From assembly GCF_015670745.1 (NCBI RefSeq), contig NZ_JADPCH010000020.1, forward strand, positions 1-43,269: a stretch of 43,269 bases of DNA, read 5' to 3'. Origin of the DNA: Collinsella aerofaciens. GTDB lineage: Bacteria > Actinomycetota > Coriobacteriia > Coriobacteriales > Coriobacteriaceae. Of the stretch, positions 33,938 to 42,889 are shown piece by piece. The position numbers were made by a program, and so were the translations under genes. The stretch's first letter is position 1; the number at the start of each line of letters is the position of its first letter. Under the pieces are notes generated by a model. That model did no database searches. It worked only from the letters and a program-made list of their open reading frames with translations, and had not been told where the DNA came from.

Positions 33938-35733
33938 CAAATGATGAGCACCGCTTGCGTCGAAAGACTCTGACCGTCATAGCTGTCGGCGTTATTGTCA
34001 GCGCTGTCTTGTTAGGCCTGTTGTATACGGTTGGAACCCATCGCTGCCTCGAAAAAACGCTTGGGTTTGGCCAAGAAACCATGGCGTTTTTGGAAAACGC
34101 TTGCGATAAATATGACCGCTACGAACAGGGGAGAAAAACCGAAGAGACGCACGATTTGCTCGCCGCGATCGAATCGTTTGCGACGTTCCTGTCCTCTGAT
34201 CGCGTTGAGGTTAACGACGATCTTATCGAGCAATTTGTCCATGCCGAGAACCTTTCGGGGCTGATGGTCATGGACTCCGATGGCCATATGGCTGCCCACT
34301 ACGACATCGATGGTCGCGATCCGCTCATGTTGTGGCGAGAGGAGCTGGCCTGTGCGCCGGTCGCATCGATGTATCAAGGTTCCAAAGTGACCTACTCAAC
34401 TGTCGTCGAGCGCCGTGGTATCGTTTTTGCCGTCTGTGCTATCCCGTATGGCGACGGCGTTGCCTTGGCATACCGCTCATTTGTTTCCGATCCAGCGGAC
34501 GACTATTCATATGCCATAGCCGACGTGCTTTCGAACAGCACCTTCCACCAGGGCCCCACGGTGCTTGTTATGGAGGATGCGGAGATTGTCTCATCCAACA
34601 GCGCCGATGCTGACGTGTCGCTCGCCCGATTCCTCACCAGCGCAGGGGTTGAGTGGAAAGACGATGGCCTAACGCGCATCGAATATCGAGGAGACAAATG
34701 GTACGCGGTGCGTGCGGCATACAAGGACTACCGCCTGTTTGCACTGTATCCCAAATCTGAGGTCATGTCTGGCAGGATCACATTTGTCGCCGCTGGCGTC
34801 TTGGTGTGCCTTGCGTTTTGGGTCGTGGTACTGTTGGCTCGAAATATCGTTGATCGCCGCAATTTGGTCGAAAAGGATAAACAGCTCGGCATTATCAATG
34901 CCATAAGCGCCATCTACGATTCGACCTTCCTTTTGCATCTCGACACCCTCGAGATCGAGGGAATCAATATGTCGCCGACGATAGCGAAGATATTTGCCGA
35001 GCACAGCGAGGCATATGACTTTATGGACACGGTCTGCCGGGATGTCGTGAGCCCCGAAAGCCGCGAAGCGGTTGTGGGACTCGTAGATATAAGTACGCTT
35101 CGCGAACGTATGGAGGGCGTACCGTACTTGGCTGCCGAGGTGCGAGATTGTCGAGGCGCTTGGTACTCGCTACAGGTTGTCCCCCAGCATCGCGATGAGC
35201 AAGGCCGGCTGGAGTCGGTCGTCGTGGCGACGCACAACATATCGATGGTCAAACATGCCGAGGAGCTGACATACCAAGACAAACTGACGGGGCTTCGCAA
35301 CCGCAACTACCTTGAATCGCGCGGAGATAGCCTGGTAAACGAGGGCTTGCCCGTGAGCGTGATTATGTTGGACTGCAATTATCTCAAGCGGACCAACGAT
35401 ATCTACGGTCACGAGATGGGGGATGAACTGCTGCGACGGACGGCGTCCGTGCTGCGGCGGGTGGCTGGTGCGGATTACCTGCCGATGCGCGTTGGCGGCG
35501 ACGAGTTTTTGCTGGTTTGCCCCCATACTGACAACGAGTCTGCGCTCGGGCTGGAACAGGATCTTCGTCTCGGTCTTGCCGCGGTAAGCGATGAGGCACT
35601 GACGGTCAGCGCATCGATTGGCGTGGCGACCGTCGAGACGGCTGGAAATACGCTGGCCGATGTATATCGTGTCGCCGACCACAATATGTATCGGGAGAAG
35701 CGCACAGTCCACGCACGGGGTACGGGCTGCTAA
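33934..35733 (+). CDS. Membrane diguanylate cyclase with extracytoplasmic sensor, PAS and GGDEF domains
   Basis: A 599-residue protein. A transmembrane helix at about 13-33, an extracytoplasmic sensor region to about 280 and a second helix at about 285-305 are followed by a PAS-like region (about 315-445) and a GGDEF domain (DKLTGLRNRNYLE, YLKRTNDIYGHEMGDE, active site MRVGGDEF). GGDEF is intact, so it should make c-di-GMP; no clear RxxD inhibitory site precedes it. ATG 33934 overlaps the binding-protein gene (ATGA), so the pair is probably a ligand-to-c-di-GMP module, with the binding protein acting on the sensor domain (inference). Confidence 0.88.
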   Translation: MTNDEHRLRRKTLTVIAVGVIVSAVLLGLLYTVGTHRCLEKTLGFGQETMAFLENACDKYDRYEQGRKTEETHDLLAAIESFATFLSSDRVEVNDDLIEQFVHAENLSGLMVMDSDGHMAAHYDIDGRDPLMLWREELACAPVASMYQGSKVTYSTVVERRGIVFAVCAIPYGDGVALAYRSFVSDPADDYSYAIADVLSNSTFHQGPTVLVMEDAEIVSSNSADADVSLARFLTSAGVEWKDDGLTRIEYRGDKWYAVRAAYKDYRLFALYPKSEVMSGRITFVAAGVLVCLAFWVVVLLARNIVDRRNLVEKDKQLGIINAISAIYDSTFLLHLDTLEIEGINMSPTIAKIFAEHSEAYDFMDTVCRDVVSPESREAVVGLVDISTLRERMEGVPYLAAEVRDCRGAWYSLQVVPQHRDEQGRLESVVVATHNISMVKHAEELTYQDKLTGLRNRNYLESRGDSLVNEGLPVSVIMLDCNYLKRTNDIYGHEMGDELLRRTASVLRRVAGADYLPMRVGGDEFLLVCPHTDNESALGLEQDLRLGLAAVSDEALTVSASIGVATVETAGNTLADVYRVADHNMYREKRTVHARGTGC

Positions 35734-35846
35734 TCTTGCCCCCACTAATCTATGCATCGTAGGATGTTGAATCGGTGCTTACGATAATAAGTCGGGCCAG
35801 GCGGGGATAATAGACGTCTGAAATTTCTTTCTGAGAGGGGATCTCA

Positions 35847-36110
35847 ATGATTAGTTTTGACTACAAGCCTCAGGGTGTATGCTCTCGCAATATCCACCTC
35901 AATCTTTCCGATGACGGCAGCAAAGTGCTGGGCGTCGAGTTTACCGGCGGCTGCGACGGCAATCTCAAGGCTATCTCCAAGCTGGTTGAGGGTGCTCCTG
36001 CCGATCGCGTAATCGAGGTTCTCGCCGGTAATACCTGCGGTATGAAAAAGACCTCCTGCGCCGACCAGCTTACCCGCGCTATCGAGGCCGCTCGCGCCGA
36101 GATCGCCTAA
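35847..36110 (+). CDS. TSCPD-domain protein (TIGR03905-like)
   Basis: An 87-residue protein matching the small TSCPD family: FTGGCDGNLKAISKLVEG and NTCGMKKTSCADQL carry the conserved cysteines. The domain also occurs at the C-terminus of some class II ribonucleotide reductases; the role of the free-standing form is not known. GAGAGGGG precedes ATG 35847. The stop overlaps the next start by one base (TAATG). Confidence 0.85.
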   Translation: MISFDYKPQGVCSRNIHLNLSDDGSKVLGVEFTGGCDGNLKAISKLVEGAPADRVIEVLAGNTCGMKKTSCADQLTRAIEAARAEIA

Positions 36111-37321
36111 TGGGTATCGCCGACCACATCAAGAACGGAATATCGCGCCGCGGCTTTGTGCTCGGTGGAGCTGCCGCGGGCGCTGCCACGGTACTTGCCG
36201 GATGCTCGAAAAAAACGGGCACCAGCGACGATGCCGCCGGCGAGCCGCAGGTTATCAAAGATGACTCAAAAATCGTCTCGATTACGGATGAGTACGAGGC
36301 TGTCGAAATCGACCTCGAGCCTGCAGCTTCATGGACATTGCCTTTGGGTACGCTGCTGTATTACTGCGACGGTGATTACGCCGCGGCGATGATGGCGCCC
36401 GCATCGGCGCGGCATGCCAATACGCTCGGCATGCTCAACCTGGGCGACGGCTCACTCACGACGCTCGTCGAGGATCCCGTGGAAGGTGCGGGGTATTCGT
36501 TTTACGATGTCCGCGCCGGCGATGGCGTATTTGCTTGGGTCGAGATGAACTTTGCGAATGCATCATGGAAACTCTATGCGCAAAATACGGCAGGTGCGTC
36601 GCTTGTCGGCGATGTGGTCGAGCTCGACCGAGGCGGCAAGGACTACGACCCGCCGCTGTTTACGGCGTTCGAATCGTCCGTCATTTGGTACAAGATGCCT
36701 GCTGCAGGCGGCAATAAGACGAGTCACGACTCGTATTGCTACCGCCGCTCGCTCGACGAGGCAAAGGCCGAGGCCATTTGGAAGTCAACGGGCCGCTTTG
36801 CATCCGCCCCGCGTGTGAGTGACGGCATCTTGACCATTTCCCCGCGTGTGCGCAACGACGAGGGCGTCTACTACGGCATGACGGCGATCGACCTGACGGA
36901 CGGCAACAATACCAAGAGGGCTCAGCTGGTCCTTCCCTCATCGGTGTCTCCCTTCGAGGCCGTATATATGGGCGACACGTTTGTGTTCTCCATCGAGGCC
37001 ACCTATAGCGGCGTGGGGAGCCTAGGCAACATGGGCACCTATATCGGTAACGAGAATGGGACGTTCCTATTCCTGTCGCGCGAGCCGCTTGCGTGTGCTG
37101 CCGGCAGAAAAGGCAAATATCTGGTTAAGGTTCAGGCATCGCATTTTCTGATCGATACCTCCGCCAAAACCTATGGTTCGCTGCTGTCGCCCGACCGCGC
37201 TCTCGAATATGGCGATTATCCAGCTACGGCGGGTAAATCGAATACGTTTTTAACCTATGCCACGGTGCGTAATAGCCAAGGCATTCCCGAGACGGTTACC
37301 GCCCGCCTGTTCTCTCTTTAG
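36110..37321 (+). CDS. Tat-exported lipoprotein of unknown function
   Basis: A 403-residue protein. The N-terminus has a twin-arginine motif and lipobox (SRRGFVLGGAAAGAAT, then VLAGC at about residues 28-32), so it is exported folded and lipid-anchored. The mature part is repetitive in beta-rich blocks (WTLPLGTLLYYCDGD, VFAWVEMNFANASWKLYAQ, ILTISPRVRNDEGVYYGM) and may be a beta-propeller; I do not recognise the family. It is coupled to the TSCPD gene through TAATG. Confidence 0.75.
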   Translation: MGIADHIKNGISRRGFVLGGAAAGAATVLAGCSKKTGTSDDAAGEPQVIKDDSKIVSITDEYEAVEIDLEPAASWTLPLGTLLYYCDGDYAAAMMAPASARHANTLGMLNLGDGSLTTLVEDPVEGAGYSFYDVRAGDGVFAWVEMNFANASWKLYAQNTAGASLVGDVVELDRGGKDYDPPLFTAFESSVIWYKMPAAGGNKTSHDSYCYRRSLDEAKAEAIWKSTGRFASAPRVSDGILTISPRVRNDEGVYYGMTAIDLTDGNNTKRAQLVLPSSVSPFEAVYMGDTFVFSIEATYSGVGSLGNMGTYIGNENGTFLFLSREPLACAAGRKGKYLVKVQASHFLIDTSAKTYGSLLSPDRALEYGDYPATAGKSNTFLTYATVRNSQGIPETVTARLFSL

Positions 37322-37379
37322 CGCCGAGGGGTTAAAAGGGCGCCAACGGGGGAATAAACGCGTTGTAATTGTGAGTGCC

Positions 37380-37418
37380 GCCCGCCGAGCCGCCGCACTG
37401 TAGCGGTGCTCGGCGGGC
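37380..37418. repeat. GC-rich inverted repeat upstream of the response regulator gene
   Basis: An 11-bp perfect stem (GCCCGCCGAGC / GCTCGGCGGGC) with a 17-nt interior that itself has complementary CCGC/GCGG. No T-run follows, so it may be an imperfect terminator of the Tat-lipoprotein unit or a leader element. The 152-bp gap holds nothing else I can support. Confidence 0.55.
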
Positions 37419-37473
37419 ATAGGTGCGTTAAAATGGGCTTGTTCTTAGCTAATTGAGACAGGGGGGCCGTGTT

Positions 37474-38196
37474 ATGGCTTCAGATGCAAAAAAGATTCTG
37501 CTGGTCGAGGACGAGAAGGCAATCCGTGACGCTGTCGCTGCCTATCTCGAGCGCGAGGGCTACTGGGTTGTTGGCGTCGGGGACGGCCAGTCTGCGATCG
37601 AGGAGTTCGAGAAGCACCAGTTCGACCTGGTTGTGCTCGACCTTATGCTCCCCAAGATTCCCGGCGAGCGCGTTTGCCGCACCATTCGCGACACCTCGGA
37701 TGTCCCCATCATTATGCTGACGGCCAAGGGCGAGATCGAGGATCGCATCATCGGCCTTGAGCTTGGTGCCGACGACTACCTGATTAAGCCGTTCTCGCCG
37801 CGTGAGCTCGTCGCCCGCGTCCGCGCCCTGTTCCGTCGTGCTCACCAGGCAGACGAGCCCGCCGTTGAGGTGCTCGACTTTGGCGATCTGGTCATCGATA
37901 TCTCGGGCCACAAGATCTTGGTCGAGGACAAGGAAGTAGACCTGACTGCTTCCGAGTTTAAGCTGCTCACCACGCTTGCTCGCCATCCCGGTCGCGTCTA
38001 TAACCGTATGGAGCTGGTCGAGAAGGTGCTCGGCTATGACTTTGAGGGCTACGAGCGCACCATCGACAGTCACGTCAAGAACCTTCGCGCCAAGCTGGGC
38101 GACGACCCCAAGAAGCCTAAGTGGCTCTACACCGTTCACGGCGTCGGTTATCGCTTCGAGGCTCCGGCCAAGACCGATAAGTCGGACGAGAAATAG
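37474..38196 (+). CDS. OmpR/PhoB-family response regulator
   Basis: A 240-residue two-component regulator. The receiver domain (1-120) has LLVEDE, the phospho-acceptor Asp in VVLDLMLPK (about D56) and the conserved lysine in DYLIKPFSP. The C-terminal winged helix (about 130-230) ends YTVHGVGYRFE. ATG 37474 follows GGGGGG; it lies 11 bp before the kinase gene. Its ligand and targets are unknown. Confidence 0.95.
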   Translation: MASDAKKILLVEDEKAIRDAVAAYLEREGYWVVGVGDGQSAIEEFEKHQFDLVVLDLMLPKIPGERVCRTIRDTSDVPIIMLTAKGEIEDRIIGLELGADDYLIKPFSPRELVARVRALFRRAHQADEPAVEVLDFGDLVIDISGHKILVEDKEVDLTASEFKLLTTLARHPGRVYNRMELVEKVLGYDFEGYERTIDSHVKNLRAKLGDDPKKPKWLYTVHGVGYRFEAPAKTDKSDEK

Positions 38197-38207
38197 GGAA
38201 ATCACAT

Positions 38208-39773
38208 ATGACACCTGCGCGCTTTGAAATTGGGCAAAAGCATAAGCAGGAGAACGAGGCGGGTTCCAAGGCAAGTTGGAACACGCCTCGTTCCGATTCA
38301 CGGCCAGCGATGAGCTATCCCTCGCGCATGGCCTTGGCTTTTGCCCTGACGTCGCTCATGACGGTATTGGTGCTGGTGGGCGTTGTCTCCGTTGTGTGGG
38401 GTACCGTCTTTTCGGATTACACGCGCTCCAATATCGTCGAGATTGCCAATTCTGCCGCCGAAAAGCTTGCGACGTCGTACGAGGAAAACGGCAACTGGAC
38501 TGCGGGCGAGCTACGCACGGTCGCGACATCGAGCTTGGTGTCCGACGACCTGAGTATGCAGGTTGTCAACAAAAAGGGCGTTGTCGTCTATGACGACTCA
38601 TGGCCTTCGGCAAGTGCGACCGCCGATGTGCGCGAGAGCGAATCGGCGTCGAGCAGCTCGAGCGGTAAAAAGGCCTCGCATAGCCCGGTCTCGTCGGCGC
38701 CCACCGACTCCGATAGCGTTGCCAACGTCGAAATCATAACGTCTTCTGGCGAGCATGTCGGACAGGTGAAGCTATGGGCTATCGGCTCCGATGCCCTGCT
38801 CACCAAGGCGGATTCTGCGTTTAGGGAAAAGACTTTTAACGCCATGGCCCTTGCCGCGGTTGTTGCGGTCTGCATCTCAGTTGTTATCGGATCGTTCGTG
38901 TCGCGCATGCTTACCAGACCGATTCATCGTATAACCAGCACAGCCAAGCAAATTCGCGACGGCGATTTGTCCGCTCGTACCGGTTTGCGCGGCGACGATG
39001 AAATCGATCAGTTGGGTGAGACCTTTGACGAGATGGCCACCTCGCTCGAGAAAGATATGAAGCACGAAAAGCGCCTGACCTCGGATGTCGCACACGAGCT
39101 TCGCACGCCGCTCATGGCCATGCTTGCAACGGTCGAGGCCATGCAGGACGGCGTGTATCCCACCGACGATGAGCATCTGGAGACGGTCGCTTCCGAGACG
39201 CGCCGCCTGGCTCGTTTGGTGCAGCAGATGCTCGACCTATCGCGTATGGAAAACAGCACGGCGCCGCTCAATCTCGAACCGGTGGACATGGTTCCCTTTG
39301 TGCGGTCTATCGTCAACGCTCAGGAGCGCCTATTTGTTGACCGCGATCTGCGCTTGCGCTTTGCTGACGAGACCCAAGGTCACGACGATGTCGTCGAGGC
39401 CGATCCCGACATGATCACGCAGTGCGTCATCAACCTCATGAGCAACGCCATGCGCTACACCCCCGAGGGCGGTTGGGTCGTGGTGTCGGTGCTCAGTGAC
39501 CGCAAGCATGTCAGTATTGCCGTTTCGGATACCGGTATCGGTATTGCCAAGGACGACCTGTCGCGCATCTTCGGGCGATTTTGGCGCGCAGATGCCAGCC
39601 GCGCCCGCGAAGCCGGCGGCCTGGGCGTTGGCCTCGCCGTGACCAAGCAAATCGTCGAGCGTCACCATGGCTACATATCCGTGGAGTCGGAGCTTGGAAA
39701 GGGTACGACTTTTACGATTCATCTGCCTCGCGAGCACACGGCGGACGCGGCATCTACTACAATGGAGCACTAG
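38208..39773 (+). CDS. Sensor histidine kinase paired with the upstream regulator
   Basis: A 521-residue kinase. Transmembrane helices at about 41-65 and 206-226 flank an extracytoplasmic region that includes a Ser-rich stretch. HAMP follows (LTRPIHRITSTAKQIRDGDL), then HisKA with H296 in VAHELRTPLM, and a HATPase with NLMSNAMRYTPEGG, SDTGIGIAKDDLSRIFGRFW and GGLGVGLAVTKQIVE. ATG 38208 has AGGGAAA upstream; a later ATG (MSYPSRM, about residue 35) is possible. Confidence 0.93.
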   Translation: MTPARFEIGQKHKQENEAGSKASWNTPRSDSRPAMSYPSRMALAFALTSLMTVLVLVGVVSVVWGTVFSDYTRSNIVEIANSAAEKLATSYEENGNWTAGELRTVATSSLVSDDLSMQVVNKKGVVVYDDSWPSASATADVRESESASSSSSGKKASHSPVSSAPTDSDSVANVEIITSSGEHVGQVKLWAIGSDALLTKADSAFREKTFNAMALAAVVAVCISVVIGSFVSRMLTRPIHRITSTAKQIRDGDLSARTGLRGDDEIDQLGETFDEMATSLEKDMKHEKRLTSDVAHELRTPLMAMLATVEAMQDGVYPTDDEHLETVASETRRLARLVQQMLDLSRMENSTAPLNLEPVDMVPFVRSIVNAQERLFVDRDLRLRFADETQGHDDVVEADPDMITQCVINLMSNAMRYTPEGGWVVVSVLSDRKHVSIAVSDTGIGIAKDDLSRIFGRFWRADASRAREAGGLGVGLAVTKQIVERHHGYISVESELGKGTTFTIHLPREHTADAASTTMEH

Positions 39774-39882
39774 CTTTTCGCTATTCGGTGAAGGAGGGGC
39801 CGCGTTCCTGCCGCTCCGAGTTTGCGAAAACATGCGGGAAAGAACCCGCATTTCTGTCGTATTTAGGTAAGGAGTGACTCAC

Positions 39883-40770
39883 GTGACAACGATGGAGCGT
39901 CGTCCGGATTCCCGTGGCAAGGTTCGTGATATCTACGATGCCGGCGAAAACCTGCTGATGGTCGCCACCGATCGCATTTCTGCGTTCGACTTTATTCTCC
40001 CCGACGAGATTCCGTTTAAGGGAGAGGTGCTCAACCGCATCTCGGCATTCTGGTTCGACAAGTTTGCCGATATCGTCCCCAACCACCTCGTCTCCATCGA
40101 TCCAGCGGATTTCCCCGAGGAGTTTGCCGAGTATCGTGACTATCTCGCAGGCCGCGCCATGCTGGTCAAGAAGGCCCAGACGATTCCTATCGAGTGCATC
40201 GTCCGCGGTTATCTGACCGGTTCGGGCAAGAAGACCTATGACGAGAACGGCACCGTCTGCGGCATCCAGCTGCCCGAGGGTCTGACCGAGGCCTCCAAGC
40301 TTCCCGAGCCGCTGTTCACGCCGTCCACGAAGGCCGAGATCGGTGATCACGACGAGAATATCTCGTTTGAGCGTTGCTGCGAGATCGTTGGCGAGGACAT
40401 CGCCACGCAGATTCGCGATCTGTCTCTCAAGATCTACAAGGCTGCTGCCGAGTATGCAGCGACCCGTGGCATCATCATTGCCGACACCAAGTTTGAGTTT
40501 GGTGTTATCGATGGCAAGGTCACGCTGATCGACGAGTGCCTCACGCCCGACTCCAGCCGTTTCTGGCCCGCCGCCAGCTACGAGGAGGGCAAGATCCAGC
40601 CTAGCTACGACAAGCAATTCGTCCGCAATTGGCTCAAGGCCAACTGGGATATGACGGGGGAGACCCCGCACCTGCCCGCCGAGGTCATCGATGGCACGTC
40701 CGAGCGCTATCGCGAGGCCTTCCAGATCATCACGGGCTCCCAGTTCACAAGCATGAAGGAGAACGCATAA
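39883..40770 (+). CDS. purC: Phosphoribosylaminoimidazole-succinocarboxamide synthase (SAICAR synthetase)
   Basis: Purine-synthesis enzyme of 295 residues joining CAIR and aspartate with ATP. Motifs: GKVRDIYD near the start, [31 protein letters not shown], and [26 protein letters not shown]. GTG 39883 is used because AAGGAG is 9 nt upstream; GTG 39874 is directly next to the Shine-Dalgarno and unlikely. The following gene starts immediately after the stop. Confidence 0.95.
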   Translation: [295 protein letters not shown]

Positions 40771-41346
40771 GTGAGTACCCGTAGCGCCACGAACAAGCGC
40801 ATGCAATCCCACGAAGTTACCGGGGTTGCGCGCAAGTCCGCCGCATCTGCTAAACCCGCCCGCCAAGCAGCGAGCTCCGTTCGCGTCGTGCCGGCTTCGT
40901 CTAAGGCACGCCGCAAAGAGCTCGAGAAGGGCGAGAACCTCGAGGGCCTCTCTAAAGAGGAGAAGCGCGCCCGCAAGGCTAAGCAGCGCGCCAAGGAGGA
41001 CCGCATCTATACGGTGTCGAATATCCTCCTCAAGCAGGACGAGGACTACACCAAGCGCCGTCGCATCTGGTGGATTGTGCTCGCCATTGGCATGGTGCTC
41101 GTCGTGGCAATTTGGGCCTCGCTGTACTTCGCTCCCGCTGGCATGGTGTCCAGCCCTGTCCAGATGGTCGGCATTGTTTTGTCCTACGTAATCATTTTGG
41201 GCGACTTTATCTATGACTTCGCTCGTATTCGTCCCTTGCGCAACATGTACCGCGCGCAGGCCGAGGGCATGTCCGAGAACAAGCTCAACGCTCTTATTGA
41301 GCGCGCGGCTGCCGAGGAGGACAAGAAGGACTCCAAGAAGAAGTAG
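40771..41346 (+). CDS. Basic two-helix membrane protein after purC
   Basis: A 191-residue protein of unknown family. About residues 1-105 are strongly charged (KARRKELEKGENLEGLSKEE), followed by two hydrophobic helices (about 108-127 WIVLAIGMVLVVAIWASLYF and 133-152) and a charged helical tail. It starts at GTG 40771 right after the purC stop, so it is cotranscribed with purC. The function cannot be inferred from its neighbours. Confidence 0.75.
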   Translation: MSTRSATNKRMQSHEVTGVARKSAASAKPARQAASSVRVVPASSKARRKELEKGENLEGLSKEEKRARKAKQRAKEDRIYTVSNILLKQDEDYTKRRRIWWIVLAIGMVLVVAIWASLYFAPAGMVSSPVQMVGIVLSYVIILGDFIYDFARIRPLRNMYRAQAEGMSENKLNALIERAAAEEDKKDSKKK

Positions 41347-41376
41347 CGTTTGCATACATACTTATCGCTAAGATAT

Positions 41377-41407
41377 AAGGCGCGTCGTTTTTGCGGCGCG
41401 CCTTTTT
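41377..41407 (+). terminator. Terminator after the purC-linked membrane gene
   Basis: An 11-bp stem (AAGGCGCGTCG / CGGCGCGCCTT, one G-T pair), with a T-rich loop, then five T. Confidence 0.9.
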
Positions 41408-41435
41408 ACTGTTCTATAGATAGATGGAGTGGCAC

Positions 41436-42716
41436 ATGATTCGAGCTGCCCTGACGGTCGAAGAGGCTCTGGAGGGCATGAAGGCCCTGGAGCCCAAGAT
41501 TAAAAACTACGCGCGCCTGGTCGTCCGCAAGGGCGCAAACGTCAAGCCCGGCCAGGAGGTCGTCGTTCAGTCTCCGGTCGAGTGCGCGCCGTTTGCGCGC
41601 GTGGTGGTCGCGGAGGCCTATGCTGCCGGCGCCGGCCACGTGACGGTCATTTGGGCCGATGATGCCGTGACGAGGCTCACGTACGAGCATGTCGAGAAAA
41701 GCTATTTTGAGCAGACGCCCGAGTGGAAGCGCATGCAGCTGGATTCCTTGGCCCAGGATGGTGCCTGCTTTGTCTTTATCGAGGGTGCGGATCCTGCGGC
41801 CCTCAAGGGCATCGATCCAGCCAAGCCGGCAGCGGCATCAAAGGCGAGGAATACGCAGTGCAAAGTTTTCCGCCGTGGACTGGATTACAACATCAATCCG
41901 TGGTGCATCGCCGGCGCTCCGGTCGTGGCTTGGGCGCACGAGGTGTTCCCGGGAGACGCCGATGAGGTTGCAATCTATAAGCTGTGGAATGCGATTCTGC
42001 ACACCGCGCGCGCCGATGGCCAGGACCCAGAGAGCGACTGGGAACTCCATGACGCCGCATTCGAAAAGAACCTGCGTTTCCTGAACGACAATCGTTTCGA
42101 CTACCTGCATTACACCGCGGCAAATGGAACCGATCTGACGATTGGCATGACGAAAGGTCACGAGTGGGCCGGCGGCAAGGGTAAGACGCCCGATGGGCAC
42201 CCCTTCTTCCCCAACATTCCCACCGAGGAAGTCTTCACCTCGCCCGATCGCATGCGTGCCGACGGTATCGTGTACTCGGCCATGCCGCTCATCCATCACG
42301 GCAATAAGGTCGAAGATTTTTGGATTAAGTTCGAGGGCGGTCGCGTGGTGGACTACGACGCCCGCGTGGGCAAGGCAACGCTCGCAAGTATCATCGATAC
42401 TGACGAGGGCGCTGCTCACCTGGGAGAGGTTGCGCTCATTTCCAAGAACACGCCGATCCGCGAAAGTGGTGTTCTGTTCTACGATACGCTCTATGACGAG
42501 AACGCTAGCTGCCATCTCGCGCTAGGTGTCGGTTTCCCCGAATGCATCGAGGGTGGGTATGACATGTCCAAGGAGGAGCTTCTGGAGCATGGCGTTAACG
42601 TCTCGAGCACGCACGTCGATTTTATGATCGGCACGGACGACATCGATATTGTGGGCATTACGCCTGATGGACGTGAAGTTGTGATTTTCCAGAACGGCCA
42701 ATGGAGTTGGGAATAG
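41436..42716 (+). CDS. M29-family metalloaminopeptidase
   Basis: A 426-residue aminopeptidase T/PepS-type enzyme that trims N-terminal residues of peptides in the cytoplasm. Family elements: VKPGQEVVVQSPVECAPF, NIPTEEVFTSPDRM (metal glutamate), HHGNKVEDFWIKFEGGRVVDY, AAHLGEVALISKNTPI, and STHVDFMIGTDDIDIVG (His and Asp ligands). ATG 41436 is preferred to 41424 since GGAG lies 6 nt before. The end of the gene carries the tRNA-Lys promoter. Confidence 0.93.
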   Translation: MIRAALTVEEALEGMKALEPKIKNYARLVVRKGANVKPGQEVVVQSPVECAPFARVVVAEAYAAGAGHVTVIWADDAVTRLTYEHVEKSYFEQTPEWKRMQLDSLAQDGACFVFIEGADPAALKGIDPAKPAAASKARNTQCKVFRRGLDYNINPWCIAGAPVVAWAHEVFPGDADEVAIYKLWNAILHTARADGQDPESDWELHDAAFEKNLRFLNDNRFDYLHYTAANGTDLTIGMTKGHEWAGGKGKTPDGHPFFPNIPTEEVFTSPDRMRADGIVYSAMPLIHHGNKVEDFWIKFEGGRVVDYDARVGKATLASIIDTDEGAAHLGEVALISKNTPIRESGVLFYDTLYDENASCHLALGVGFPECIEGGYDMSKEELLEHGVNVSSTHVDFMIGTDDIDIVGITPDGREVVIFQNGQWSWE

Positions 42717-42735
42717 TCCCAGACCGTGGTACAAT
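42707..42735 (+). promoter_or_regulatory. tRNA-Lys promoter
   Basis: TTGGGA (42707-42712), a 17-bp spacer and TACAAT (42730-42735), just before the tRNA and overlapping the end of the M29 gene. Confidence 0.75.
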
Positions 42736-42744
42736 GCCACCCGC

Positions 42745-42817
42745 GGGCCGTTAGCTCAGCTGGCAGAGCAGGGGACTTTTAATCCCAAGGTCCAGGGTTC
42801 GAACCCCTGACGGCCCA
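42745..42817 (+). tRNA. tRNA-Lys (anticodon TTT)
   Basis: Acceptor GGGCCGT / ACGGCCC, loop CTTTTAA with anticodon TTT, T-arm GGGTTCGAACCC. The CCA end is not encoded (the next bases are CCC), unlike the tRNA-Gly. Confidence 0.95.
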
Positions 42818-42831
42818 CCCAAAGATTGTTG

Positions 42832-42862
42832 AGACGGTCAACTTCGGTTGGCCGTCTTTTTT
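42832..42862 (+). terminator. Terminator after tRNA-Lys
   Basis: AGACGGTCAAC / GTTGGCCGTCT with a TTCG loop, followed by six T. Confidence 0.92.
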
Positions 42863-42873
42863 GTTGCCGGTGC

Positions 42874-42889
42874 ACGGGTTCGAACCCGT
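42874..42889. repeat. T-arm-like 16-bp palindrome after the tRNA-Lys terminator
   Basis: ACGGGTTCGAACCCGT is perfectly palindromic and resembles a tRNA T-arm. It shares 12 bases with the T-arm of the adjacent tRNA-Lys. It sits directly after the terminator, as does the inverted T-arm copy after tRNA-Gly. Confidence 0.6.

Noticed and set aside
39781-41355. 524-codon minus frame antisense to purC and the next gene
   Set aside because: Shadow of two well-supported plus-strand genes; no motif.
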